64,000 nucleotides of DNA from Desulfofustis sp. PB-SRB1 (GTDB lineage: Bacteria > Desulfobacterota > Desulfobulbia > Desulfobulbales > Desulfocapsaceae): assembly GCA_016722945.1 (NCBI GenBank), contig JAEQMT010000065.1, positions 18,235 to 82,234 of the forward strand, in the 5' to 3' direction. Shown one piece after another: positions 15,713 to 24,849 of the stretch. The notes under the pieces were generated by a model. The model saw nothing but the letters and a program-made list of their open reading frames with translations. It searched no databases and had not been told where the DNA came from. The position numbers were made by a program, and so were the translations under genes. How positions within the stretch are numbered: the stretch's first letter is position 1; each line of letters opens with the position of its first letter.

Positions 15713-16684
15713 ATGAGTTTTTCAACGATGCGCAACCTCATGCTGTTAAGTCTTGTCATGGTTGGCGTAATGAGCACACCAGTACTTGCCGAAGAGTATC
15801 CCGAGCGCCCCATTGAGGTGATCGTGGCATTCGGGCCGGGCGGCGGCACCGATGTTGCCGCCCGTACTATTGAACCGTTTATTGAAAAATATCTTGATGA
15901 AGACCTGGTCATCATGAACAAACCAGGTGCCGGCGGTGAAGTGGGCTTTTCGCTGTTGGCGGCATCAAACCCTGATGGTTATACCATGGGATTCATCAAC
16001 CTGCCCGCCATGTTTGCCTATTCGTATGCGCGAGAAACCCAATACAGCAGGGAAAGTTTCGCACCGATCGCCAATCTGGTCTACGATCCGGGTATTTTCG
16101 CGGTCAGAGAGGGCTCGCAGATCACCACCCTTGAAGAGCTTATCGAATACGGTAAAAACAATCCCGGCGCTCTGCCCATCGGCACCAGTGGATCGGTCGG
16201 TTCCAGCGAGCATCTGGCAATTCTCCAGGTGGAAAGCAAAACCGGCGCCAAATTCAATCATGTCCCCTTCGGCAGCACCTCCACATTAAGAACAGCGCTG
16301 CTCGGCGGGCATGTTCCGGTTGCCGCTTTCAACCTGAGCGAGGCGGTGGAGTATCAAAATGAAGGGGCGATTATCATTCTCGGCGTCATGGACAGCCAGC
16401 GAAGTGATACCGCACCCAACGTGCCCACCTTCAAGGAAGTTGGCATCGATCTCATTTCCGGCTCATCCCGTGGCCTTGCCTTCCCGGCAGACGTGCCCCC
16501 GGAAATTGTCGCCAAAGTCAGTGAAGCCGTGGCAAAGGCGATGGTTGATCCTGAGTATGTGGCAAAAGCCGAGCAGGCCGGTGTCCCGCTTTCATACATG
16601 GGCCCGGAAGAGTATGGTGAGTTTCTGAAAACCACCGATGAAGGATTGGCCGAGGCCTGGAAGAACGACCCGTGGGTGAAGTAG
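15713..16684 (+). CDS. TTT transporter substrate-binding protein (TctC/Bug family)
   Basis: Periplasmic solute receptor of a tripartite tricarboxylate transporter, 323 residues. Start ATG 15713 follows AAGGAGGAG at 8 nt and gives a clean Sec signal peptide ending STPVLAEEYPERP. The family signature is plain: PIEVIVAFGPGGGTDVAARTIEPFIEK, then VIMNKPGAGGEVGFSLLAASNPDGYT, and VPTFKEVG with PPEIVAKVSEAV near the end. Bug proteins bind carboxylates; the specific ligand is not predictable here. First gene of the tctC-tctB-tctA-HIT-UroD operon. Confidence 0.93.
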   Translation: MSFSTMRNLMLLSLVMVGVMSTPVLAEEYPERPIEVIVAFGPGGGTDVAARTIEPFIEKYLDEDLVIMNKPGAGGEVGFSLLAASNPDGYTMGFINLPAMFAYSYARETQYSRESFAPIANLVYDPGIFAVREGSQITTLEELIEYGKNNPGALPIGTSGSVGSSEHLAILQVESKTGAKFNHVPFGSTSTLRTALLGGHVPVAAFNLSEAVEYQNEGAIIILGVMDSQRSDTAPNVPTFKEVGIDLISGSSRGLAFPADVPPEIVAKVSEAVAKAMVDPEYVAKAEQAGVPLSYMGPEEYGEFLKTTDEGLAEAWKNDPWVK

Positions 16685-16759
16685 CACCACAGCGGTACTA
16701 ATTGTACCGCAAGAGGTTTAAACCCGCACTGATTCGAGGGACGGATTCAGGCTCAACCT

Positions 16760-17338
16760 ATGCTGAACCAGACTCCGTCCCTGCCTCAGTACCCAGATAA
16801 AGTGTCACTATTTTCCACCTTGCGTAATTTCCCCATGTTTTCTTCCTATCAGAAAACTGAGATCGTCGTATGCATCTTCCTGCTTGGCTGCTGCCTGTTT
16901 GCCTTTATCTCGATCAGGCATCTTCCCACCGATGCCAAGATGTTTCCCAACCTCATCCTGGCGGTGATGTCACTTTTTGTAGGCGTGGCACTGATTCGCG
17001 CCGTCATGGGAATCTCTCAAAAAACCCAGGGAGCTAAGGCTGCCGACTGGCATTTTTTTGCCAACCCGAAACGCTTTATCATCAGCGTTATCGTTTTTTC
17101 GATCTATCTGCTGTCTATTGAGTCGGTAGGATTTTTTACCTCCAGTGGATTGCTGATTATTTGCATGGCAACCTTTGTCGGTTACAGAAACTACCTGCAC
17201 CTCACCCTGTCACTTATAGGTTTTCTGGCCTTTGTTTACCTGGTTTTTATTCTTGTCTTTGAAAGGCCGCTGCCCAAAGAGTTTTTCCTCGCCGCTACCG
17301 ACACCTGCCACATAGCCTTAGTGCGGTACCATGTTTGA
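16760..17338 (+). CDS. TTT transporter small permease (TctB family)
   Basis: 192 residues with about four hydrophobic segments (TEIVVCIFLLGCCLFAFISI, LILAVMSLFVGVALIRAV, FIISVIVFSIYLLSI, LIGFLAFVYLVFILVFERPLP). The pattern DAKMFPNLI after helix 1 and the FVFxxxFERPLP ending are usual for TctB. It is the small integral subunit of the tripartite tricarboxylate transporter. Its 3' end overlaps tctA by 8 nt, so they are probably translationally coupled. ATG at 16835 could be an alternative start. Confidence 0.88.
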   Translation: MLNQTPSLPQYPDKVSLFSTLRNFPMFSSYQKTEIVVCIFLLGCCLFAFISIRHLPTDAKMFPNLILAVMSLFVGVALIRAVMGISQKTQGAKAADWHFFANPKRFIISVIVFSIYLLSIESVGFFTSSGLLIICMATFVGYRNYLHLTLSLIGFLAFVYLVFILVFERPLPKEFFLAATDTCHIALVRYHV

Positions 17339-18848
17339 TTTTGTCGAACCGCTGTTCAATGCCCTGCCGCTCGTCTTTGAGCTGGAAAATCTCATCGGCA
17401 TGGTTGTCGGGGTGACGGCGGGAATGATCGTCGGTTCCCTGCCCGGTTTAACCGCAACCCTTGCCATTGCCGTCTTGATTCCTTTGACCTTTTCCCTGCA
17501 GCCCCTGGTGGCGCTGGGAATGATGGCGGGAATTTACAACGGCGCCATGTATGGTGGAGCGGTGCCCGCTATCCTGTTGAAAATTCCAGGCACTCCACCA
17601 TCCATCGTCACCACCTTTGACGGTTATCCAATGGGCCAGCAGGGCCGAGCGGCATACGCCCTGAAGATTGCCTGCTGGTCGTCTGCCATCGGCGGTGTGA
17701 TCAGCGCCATATCGTTGATGCTCTTCGCCCCGCCTCTGGTTAAACTGACTCTTTTGTTCGGGCCGGCCGAATATTTCTGGGTAGCCATGTTCGGGCTCTC
17801 CAGCATTGCCATTTTATTGGGCAAGGACCCGGTAAAGGGCATCATTGCCGCCTGTCTTGGCCTGCTCTTTGGAACGGTCGGCTCAGACGTTGTTACCGGC
17901 CATCAGCGCCTGACCTGGGACTTTAAATACCTGATAGACGGCATCGATCTGCTGGTAATTCTCACCGGACTTTACGCCATACCACCCGCCATTCAAATGC
18001 TGGAAAAAGCGGTACTTAAGGGTTTCACGGCGGCAAGCCTGAAGCTCAATCCGGAAGATTCGATACTAAACAATCTCAGCTCATTTATACCGGTCTGGCT
18101 CAGAGGCGGAATAATCGGTATCATTGTAGGGATTTTACCGGCCACCGGTGGTTCCATGGCCGCATTCATATCATACAACGAAACAAAACGGGTTTCCAAA
18201 GAGCCCCAGACATTCGGTGAAGGCAACCCACTGGGTGTTGCCGCGGCCGAATGTGGCAACAACGCGGATAATGCCGCGGCAATGATACCGGCGCTGGTGC
18301 TGGGAGTTCCCGGCAGCGGGGTCGCCGCGGTAATTCTGGCGGGGCTGCTGGTGCATGGGCTGCAACCCGGCCCGAGCCTGTTTCGAGACACCCCGGACAT
18401 TGTCTACGGATTCATGTGGCAGATGTTTTTTACTTCGATCTTGCTGATCGCTTTTGGCGGGCAGATTGCCATCCGGCTGTTCGCCCAGGTCATGCGACTG
18501 CCGCAAACCCTGCTGGCGCCGATGATCCTGTGCCTTACCTTTGTTGGTATTTATTCGCTTGGCAACAATATGTTCGAGGTATGGCTGATGTTTGGCTTCG
18601 GGTTGTTCGGCTACGTGTTGAACCGCCTTAATTTTCCCCTGGCGCCGATCGTTCTCGGCCTGATCCTTGGTGGGATGGCGGAACACAACCTCAGGCTCAG
18701 TCTCCTGCTCAGCCAGGGTGACTGGGGGAGCTTATTCCAGAACCGGCTTTCTCAGATCTTAATCGTCTTGACCCTCACCATCCTGTCAATGCCGCTGCTC
18801 GGCATGATACGAAGAAAGATAAAAAAACAATCAACCAGTGAAAGATGA
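17331..18848 (+). CDS. TTT transporter large permease (TctA family)
   Basis: 505 residues, about 11-12 membrane helices. Conserved TctA signatures: GMIVGSLPGLTATLAIAVLIPLTF, GIYNGAMYGGAVPAILLKIPGTPPSIVTTFDGYPM, and GILPATGGSMAAFISYNETKR with ECGNNADNAAAMIPALVLGVPGSGVAAVIL. This is the channel subunit that moves the carboxylate in with an ion gradient. Overlaps both tctB upstream and the HIT gene downstream, marking a tight operon. Confidence 0.95.
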   Translation: MFDFVEPLFNALPLVFELENLIGMVVGVTAGMIVGSLPGLTATLAIAVLIPLTFSLQPLVALGMMAGIYNGAMYGGAVPAILLKIPGTPPSIVTTFDGYPMGQQGRAAYALKIACWSSAIGGVISAISLMLFAPPLVKLTLLFGPAEYFWVAMFGLSSIAILLGKDPVKGIIAACLGLLFGTVGSDVVTGHQRLTWDFKYLIDGIDLLVILTGLYAIPPAIQMLEKAVLKGFTAASLKLNPEDSILNNLSSFIPVWLRGGIIGIIVGILPATGGSMAAFISYNETKRVSKEPQTFGEGNPLGVAAAECGNNADNAAAMIPALVLGVPGSGVAAVILAGLLVHGLQPGPSLFRDTPDIVYGFMWQMFFTSILLIAFGGQIAIRLFAQVMRLPQTLLAPMILCLTFVGIYSLGNNMFEVWLMFGFGLFGYVLNRLNFPLAPIVLGLILGGMAEHNLRLSLLLSQGDWGSLFQNRLSQILIVLTLTILSMPLLGMIRRKIKKQSTSER

Positions 18849-19290
18849 TATGAGAGCGCCTGAGAAGTTTACCCTTCATCAAAGATTAATCGATGCAACG
18901 GCACCACTGGGGCAGACGAACCTCTCTATCATCTTGATGATCAATGATCGCCGTTACCCATGGGTACTGGTGGTTCCAAAACGAACAGGAGTAGAAGAGA
19001 TATTTGCCCTGAACAGAGATGACCGAATTACCCTGATGGAAGAGATTTCCACTATTTCCCGGCACATGACTACGAAATTCAACCCCTGCCGGATCAATAT
19101 CGCCGATATCGGTAACCGGGTAGCGCAACTGCATATTCATATTGTCGCCCGCCAGCTCGATGACCCGGCCTGGCCAAAGGTCGTGTGGAGCAGAGAGCGG
19201 CTTGAGTACGAAGATATGGAAGGGCTTGCCGGGATGAATGAGGCACTTACAGAGGTTTGTTCCGCACTGGACTCATTTATTCCGCACTAA
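18838..19290 (+). CDS. HIT-domain protein
   Basis: 150 residues from GTG 18838 (ATG 18850 is an alternative start; the gene overlaps tctA by 11 nt with the former). It carries LSIILMINDRRYPWVLVVPKR, the usual HIT entrance strand, and the catalytic triad QLHIHIVAR (HxHx plus a third position that is Ala-Arg rather than His). HIT proteins hydrolyse or transfer nucleotides on phosphoramidates or dinucleotides. Presence in a transporter operon is unusual and suggests a metabolic link to the transported substrate, but the reaction is unknown. Confidence 0.8.
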   Translation: MKDDMRAPEKFTLHQRLIDATAPLGQTNLSIILMINDRRYPWVLVVPKRTGVEEIFALNRDDRITLMEEISTISRHMTTKFNPCRINIADIGNRVAQLHIHIVARQLDDPAWPKVVWSRERLEYEDMEGLAGMNEALTEVCSALDSFIPH

Positions 19291-19329
19291 CACCCTCTTT
19301 TTGCTACCCCGGTTACCAAACGCTCAACG

Positions 19330-20313
19330 ATGTTCTACAGTGAGTACATTTGCAAGGCTTTGCGGGTTTCTGATCCAACAAGACCACTCTTTTCTTTCTG
19401 GACGCACTTTCCCAACGATGATCTCAACGCCCGTATACTTGCCGATGCATCGCTGGATTTTTGCCGCACGTATCGGCCTGATTTTTTAAAGACGATGCCA
19501 AACGGGATGTATGGTGTGGAGGATTATGGATGCGAAATCGATTACTCAGGTATTTCCCAGGGTGGTGTGGCAACTATTGAGTTCACCCCATTTTCAGAAG
19601 TTGAAGATTGGGCCGGAATTGAGGAGGTACATCTGGGCCGTGGCGCCCTGAGACGTGAGCTTGATTCGCTCAGTTACATTCTTGCTGAAATCGGCGCCGT
19701 CCCGGTGATTTTCACCGTATTCAGCCCTATGACGATTGCCGGTAAATTATCAAAAGGCAAGATATACCATCAGATACGCACCGGAACAGAGTTAGAGCTC
19801 ATCCATCGCGCCCTCGCCCTGATCGCCGCGGACGTCGCCGCATTGTCCAGGGAGGCCATAAGATTGGGCGCAACAGGGATATTCTTTGCCCATCAGGACA
19901 CCGATCGGAGCAAGGTGGATGCAGATATTTTTTCAGACTTTGTTGTTCCCTATGACTATGAGGCACTTGCCGGGGCACGGGACGGCAGGTTCAACATCCT
20001 GCACCTGCATGGCGATTCACCTCGCTTTATCGAGATGGCACACTACCCGGTACACGCGATAAACTGGCATGCCTGGGAAACACTACCCACTGTCTCGGCA
20101 GCGGCAACCATAACCGACAAATGTCTGGTGGGTGGGATCAACCGATGGTCGATTACCAATGATGATCGGGATGAGATAAAAAGACAGATCGATGATACAC
20201 TTGCCTTATCCGGCGGAAAAAATGTCATAATCACACCAGGATGCACGATACGGCACCCCTGTAACAAAGACGTCCTCGCCTTTATTCGCGATTATCTTCT
20301 CACCAATCCATAA
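19330..20313 (+). CDS. Uroporphyrinogen decarboxylase (UroD/MtaA-like) family protein
   Basis: 327 residues with the UroD TIM-barrel layout: DPTRPLFSFWTHFP near the N-terminus, VPVIFTVFSPMTIAGKLS in the middle, ATGIFFAHQDTDR, ILHLHGDSPRFIEMAHYPVHAINWH, GGINRW and a C-terminal IITPGCTIRHPCNKDVL. The last motif, with its two Cys and His, resembles the metal-site tail of cobamide-dependent methyltransferase relatives (MtaA/CmuA type), not haem-pathway HemE. It follows the HIT gene by 39 nt in the TTT operon, so it probably acts on the imported compound, possibly as a methyl transferase or decarboxylase. Confidence 0.82.
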   Translation: MFYSEYICKALRVSDPTRPLFSFWTHFPNDDLNARILADASLDFCRTYRPDFLKTMPNGMYGVEDYGCEIDYSGISQGGVATIEFTPFSEVEDWAGIEEVHLGRGALRRELDSLSYILAEIGAVPVIFTVFSPMTIAGKLSKGKIYHQIRTGTELELIHRALALIAADVAALSREAIRLGATGIFFAHQDTDRSKVDADIFSDFVVPYDYEALAGARDGRFNILHLHGDSPRFIEMAHYPVHAINWHAWETLPTVSAAATITDKCLVGGINRWSITNDDRDEIKRQIDDTLALSGGKNVIITPGCTIRHPCNKDVLAFIRDYLLTNP

Positions 20314-20505
20314 GCAAACCTACCAAAGGGGGGTCGAAGCCCTCACGTTTGCGCGGTAGCCCGAATTTCTTAAATACGATTCGATTCCCGGTACATTAGT
20401 TTCACAACTCAATCCTGTGCAATAATTATGATCCTTTGACAGCACGGGCCGATCAGTCATCGCAATGCGTGGTTTTGATGTTATTGTCTGCTCCATACTA
20501 TTTTC

Positions 20506-22356
20506 GTGACCACCAATTCTTCACCTTTTATATGGAACCATTACCCCGTGCAGCGTGTTGCCCAGCAGCGATCTACTTCCGCCGAAACCAGATCATCTGA
20601 GACCACCACCCCGCTCTCATCGCTGTTGCCCCTGCTTGTCCCGCAGTTCAAGCGCCACCGGGTGCGGCTCGCGGTGGGGTTTGCCGCTCTGTTGATCGTT
20701 GATCTGTTACAGTTGTCCATCCCGCAATTGCTGAAACGGGGGATCGACGGGCTCAGCGCCGGTACCGCCACCCCATCCATGCTGGCACTTCTCGGGCTGG
20801 CCATCGTGGCGATTGCGGTTCTGGTGGTGCTGCTTCGTTTTGTCTGGCGGACCTTGATCATCGGCTTTTCCCGTTATCTCGAACGCGCTCTGCGCAACCG
20901 GGTATTCAGCCATATCCTCACCATGGATCAGCATTTCTTTTCAAGCCGTTCCACCGGCTCGATTATGGCCCATGTCACCAACGATCTTACCGCTGTTCAG
21001 ATGGCCTGCGGGATGGGCATGGTTGCCGCCGCCGATGCCCTGGTCATGTCGGTGGCAGCGATCGGCTTTATGCTCTATATCAGTCCTTCTCTGACCTTTT
21101 TCGCGCTGTTGCCCATGCCGATCCTGGCCATTGCCACGAGGGTGCTCTCGGCCCAGCTGCACCACCGGTTCAACACGGTTCAGGAACAGTTTGGGGTACT
21201 CACCGAATTTGCCCGCTCGGCCCTAGTTGCGGTCAAACTGAGCAAGGCCTACACCCTGGAGCGTCTGCAGACCGGCGAGTTCGACAAGATGGGCCGTACC
21301 TATGTCGACGCCAACATCAAGGTAGCCAGGATTCAGGGGGTGCTTTTTCCCGCCGCCACCCTGATCGGCAATATGGGTCTGCTGGCCATCGTCGTGTTCG
21401 GCGGCCGCCTGGCCATCGATGAAACAATCAGCATGGGTGATTTCGTCGCCTTTATCACCTATCTGCAGATGCTTATCTGGCCGATGATGGCGGTGGGCTG
21501 GGTGGCCAATCTCTTCCAGCGGGGCGCCACCTCGCTCAGACGTATTTATCTCCTGCTGGATGCCGAACCGCTGTTGCCGGATCACCAGGAAAATACCGTG
21601 AGCCACATAACCGCACCCTCCTTCACCTTACAAGGGCTCAGTTTTACCTATCCCGGTACCTCCAGCCCACAATTGGAAGATATCTCCATCGAGGTCAGCC
21701 AGGGCTTGATCGTTGGCATCGCCGGGCGCACCGGCAGTGGCAAATCGACCTTCTGCAAGATTCTTGTTCGCCTTCATGATATTGCCGACGGCGCTTATCA
21801 CTTCGGCGGCATCGATGTCAACCAGTTGCCCCTGGACGAAGTCCGTAACCGCATCGCCTACGTCAGCCAGGAGCCGGTGTTGTTCTCCGACACCATCGGC
21901 GCCAATATCAGTTTCGGTAGAGCAGATGCGAACAGCAGTGAGATCGAGCAGGCGGCCCGCGATGCGGTGCTGCATGATGATATTATGGGCTTTGACAACG
22001 GCTACCAGACCATTATCGGCGAGCGCGGCGTCACCCTGTCCGGCGGCCAGCGCCAGCGCCTTGCCCTGGCCCGCGCCCTGCTCAGCGACCGACCGGTGCT
22101 GGTTATCGATGACGGCCTCTCGGCGGTAGACACCCAGACCGAACATCGTATCCTCGCCACCCTGCGCGAGCGCTTTAATGAGAAAACGGTATTTATCGTC
22201 TCCAACCGCATTAAATTGCTGTCAATGACCGATATCATCTTGATTTTTGATCGTGGCCGACTGGTCAATTCCGGCAGCCATGAGGAGTTGCTGGCAGCCA
22301 ACGATTTTTATCGGGCCATGCATGAAAAACAGATGAACAGCGAGCCGCGGGACTGA
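20506..22356 (+). CDS. ABC exporter half-transporter, degenerate ATP site (MdlA-like)
   Basis: 616 residues: about six membrane helices (residues 45-330) and a C-terminal ATPase. Walker A GRTGSGKST lies near residue 407, the Q-loop YVSQEP follows, signature LSGGQRQ is near 512. Walker B ends IDDG: the catalytic Glu is replaced by Asp, as in MdlA/YheI-type partners. So this is the subunit with one non-catalytic site of a heterodimeric type IV exporter. Starts with GTG 20506. The stop is 1 nt before the next gene's ATG, so the two halves are coupled. Confidence 0.92.
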   Translation: MTTNSSPFIWNHYPVQRVAQQRSTSAETRSSETTTPLSSLLPLLVPQFKRHRVRLAVGFAALLIVDLLQLSIPQLLKRGIDGLSAGTATPSMLALLGLAIVAIAVLVVLLRFVWRTLIIGFSRYLERALRNRVFSHILTMDQHFFSSRSTGSIMAHVTNDLTAVQMACGMGMVAAADALVMSVAAIGFMLYISPSLTFFALLPMPILAIATRVLSAQLHHRFNTVQEQFGVLTEFARSALVAVKLSKAYTLERLQTGEFDKMGRTYVDANIKVARIQGVLFPAATLIGNMGLLAIVVFGGRLAIDETISMGDFVAFITYLQMLIWPMMAVGWVANLFQRGATSLRRIYLLLDAEPLLPDHQENTVSHITAPSFTLQGLSFTYPGTSSPQLEDISIEVSQGLIVGIAGRTGSGKSTFCKILVRLHDIADGAYHFGGIDVNQLPLDEVRNRIAYVSQEPVLFSDTIGANISFGRADANSSEIEQAARDAVLHDDIMGFDNGYQTIIGERGVTLSGGQRQRLALARALLSDRPVLVIDDGLSAVDTQTEHRILATLRERFNEKTVFIVSNRIKLLSMTDIILIFDRGRLVNSGSHEELLAANDFYRAMHEKQMNSEPRD

Positions 22357-22357
22357 G

Positions 22358-24172
22358 ATGCGCGATTTCGGCTACTCGGAAAAAGGCCAAAGCGTCACCG
22401 TCGCCGATCTTGCCCTGTGGCGTCGGATTCTGCGCTACAGTGCCGACTACCGGCTTCCCATCGGCGTTGCGGTTATTCTGTCGCTGGGCGTCACCGGCGC
22501 CACCCTGGGGCTGCCGTATCTGCTCAAAACCGCCATTGACGGCTATATCACCGCCGATCAGCTTGCCATGGAGCAGCGGCTTGCCGGCATCACCACCATC
22601 GGTTTATGGTTCGCGGCGCTCATTGCGGTCAATTTCCTGCTCATGTTTACCCAGGTGGTACTGCTGGAATGGGTTGGCCAATCAGTTATGCACCGGATTC
22701 GCCAGGAACTCTTCGCCCATATCGTTAACCTTGATCTTTCCTTTCTCACCCGACAGCCGGTGGGACGGCTGGTAACCAGGCTCACCAACGACGTGCAGAA
22801 TATGCATGAGATGTTCACCTCGGTGCTGGTTACGCTGTTTAACGATATATTGCGGATATTCGGCATCCTGATCGTGCTGCTGGTGCTCAATAGTAAGCTG
22901 GGGGGCATCATGAGCCTCTATGTGCCCCTGGCTTTTGTGATGACCTGGGTATTCTCGCAGATGGCGCGGGAGAAGTTTCGTGCTATCAGGGCGCAACTTT
23001 CGCGTATCAACACCTATATTCAGGAATCGGTGTCGGGTATCGCCATCATCCAGCTCTTTAACGCACAGTCGCGTTTTGCCCGCGATTTTCTGAATTTAAG
23101 CGATGAGTATTTACGCCGAACCCTCAGCCAGATTCGTCTGTTTGCCGCATTCATGCCGCTTTCCGAACTGCTCAGCACGACGGCAATAGCTATTATCCTC
23201 TGGTTCGGCGGCAGCCTTATCCTGAAAAACCAGCTCACTATCGGTGAACTGGTTGCCTTTCTTGCCTATATGCGGCTGTTTTTTCAGCCGCTGCGGGAGT
23301 TGTCGCAAAAATACTCCATCGTCCAGTCGGCGCTGGCCTCAGCCGAGCGCATCTTTGCCATGCTCGATGTGAAACCGCTTATCGTCGATCCACCCCGCCC
23401 GCAACACCTAAAAGAAATCGCCGGGCGGATAGAATTTGCCGAAGTGCGCTTTTCCTACGACGGCACAACCCCTATTCTAGATTGCGTGTCGCTCACCGTT
23501 GAGCCGGGCGAGACGGTGGCCATCGTCGGCGCCACCGGTTCGGGAAAAACCACCCTGATCAATCTGCTGCTGCGCTTTTACGAACCGCAAAAGGGGCGCA
23601 TTTCTATCGACGGCGTCACCATTGACCAGCTGCCGCTGGCTGAACTTCGCGGCCATGTCGGAGTAATTCTCCAGGACGTCTTCATTCTCAAAGACACCCT
23701 GCTTGCTAACATCGTCTTAGACAGTGGCCGCGGCCGCGACGAAGTCCGCACCATTTTGCGACACACCGGTATCGACCGCTTCGTTCGGCGTCTTCCCGAT
23801 GGGCTCGATACCATCATCGGCGAGGCCGGCCGAGAACTCTCCACCGGTGAAAAGCAGCTCCTCTCCTTTGCCCGGGCACTGTGCCGCAATCCCCCCATTC
23901 TGGTGCTTGATGAAGCCACCGCCTCCATCGATTCGGAATCGGAATCAATCCTCGAAGAGGCAATAGCCACCAGCTTTGCCGACCGCACCTCCATTGTTAT
24001 CGCACACCGTCTCTCCACCATCCGCCGGGCCGACCACATCATTGTCATGGAACAGGGAGTTATCGTCGAAGCCGGCCCCCACGAACAACTCATGGTGAAC
24101 CGGGGCCGCTACGCTGAGCTGATCGAACTTGACCTGCATAACGATCGGCCAAAAACCATCGCAACCAGCTGA
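22358..24172 (+). CDS. ABC exporter half-transporter (MdlB-like)
   Basis: 604 residues. Six membrane helices are followed by an ATPase with Walker A GATGSGKTT near residue 391, Q-loop VILQDVFI, and Walker B LVLDEATASID with the catalytic Glu. The signature motif is LSTGEKQ instead of LSGGQ, the usual swap in heterodimeric exporters, where this defective signature faces the partner's Walker A. Together with the preceding gene it forms one exporter for lipids or hydrophobic compounds; the substrate is not predictable. Ends convergent with lysE 13 nt away. Confidence 0.93.
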   Translation: MRDFGYSEKGQSVTVADLALWRRILRYSADYRLPIGVAVILSLGVTGATLGLPYLLKTAIDGYITADQLAMEQRLAGITTIGLWFAALIAVNFLLMFTQVVLLEWVGQSVMHRIRQELFAHIVNLDLSFLTRQPVGRLVTRLTNDVQNMHEMFTSVLVTLFNDILRIFGILIVLLVLNSKLGGIMSLYVPLAFVMTWVFSQMAREKFRAIRAQLSRINTYIQESVSGIAIIQLFNAQSRFARDFLNLSDEYLRRTLSQIRLFAAFMPLSELLSTTAIAIILWFGGSLILKNQLTIGELVAFLAYMRLFFQPLRELSQKYSIVQSALASAERIFAMLDVKPLIVDPPRPQHLKEIAGRIEFAEVRFSYDGTTPILDCVSLTVEPGETVAIVGATGSGKTTLINLLLRFYEPQKGRISIDGVTIDQLPLAELRGHVGVILQDVFILKDTLLANIVLDSGRGRDEVRTILRHTGIDRFVRRLPDGLDTIIGEAGRELSTGEKQLLSFARALCRNPPILVLDEATASIDSESESILEEAIATSFADRTSIVIAHRLSTIRRADHIIVMEQGVIVEAGPHEQLMVNRGRYAELIELDLHNDRPKTIATS

Positions 24173-24185
24173 GCAAGCACCACAT

Positions 24186-24821
24186 CTACCTTCTCAGCAG
24201 GGCACTCATAATGGCGGCGGAGGTCAGGGTTACCGCCCCCATACGGTTAAGCAGACACCGGTTGGCGGGGCGGGTGAGCAGATGAGAAAAGGTTCCGGCG
24301 CTCATCGCATAAGCGCCGCAATTGATTGCCGCCAGTATTAAAAAGCTCACGCCAAGAATTACCAGTTGCGGCGCCACCTGCCGTTCAGGGCTGATAAACT
24401 GGGGAAGAAAGGCAATAAAAAAAGTGATACTTTTGGGATTAAGGGCAGTGACCACAAAGGCATCACGAGCCAGGTTGAGCCGCTCTTTGTCTGGGTACTC
24501 ATTGCCATCTCTGGCAGCGTTATCCCGGCGCCACATGCGCACCGCCAGACATAACAGATAGCCGACACCGAGCCATTTCAGCAGGCTGAAAAGCGTCGCC
24601 GAGGTCGCCAGCACCGCTCCCACGCCCAGCAGCGAAGCGGACAAGGCGACAGCATCACCCAGCACCACGCCAATCACCAGCGGCGCCACCGACCGGCGCC
24701 CATGGCGAGCGGCCTGGCCGATCACCAGTAAAATAGTGGGCCCCGGTATTACCAGCAGCACCGAAGCAGCCACCACAAAGGCCAACCATACGTGCAGCTC
24801 AATCAAGAACCAATGCTCCAA
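24186..24821 (-). CDS. LysE/RhtB family amino acid exporter
   Basis: 211 residues with six hydrophobic segments and the family N-terminal motif VIPGPTILLVIGQAARHGRRSV (PGP-type LysE signature), then GVVLGDAV and LLKWLGVGYLLCLAVRMWR. Members export amino acids or similar zwitterions across the inner membrane. The gene lies downstream of the TRAP permease in the opposite order of transcription (dctP, dctQ, dctM come first on the same strand) and could be the last gene of that operon, with a 28 bp gap. Confidence 0.88.
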   Translation of the reverse strand: MEHWFLIELHVWLAFVVAASVLLVIPGPTILLVIGQAARHGRRSVAPLVIGVVLGDAVALSASLLGVGAVLATSATLFSLLKWLGVGYLLCLAVRMWRRDNAARDGNEYPDKERLNLARDAFVVTALNPKSITFFIAFLPQFISPERQVAPQLVILGVSFLILAAINCGAYAMSAGTFSHLLTRPANRCLLNRMGAVTLTSAAIMSALLRR

Positions 24822-24849
24822 TTATCAGGGGAAGCATGCTTGAGAGACA

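Noticed and set aside
20314..20505. A possible small gene or RNA between the UroD-like gene and the ABC exporter
   Set aside because: No ORF with a ribosome-binding site and no stable hairpin with a T-run is visible; probably just a promoter region.
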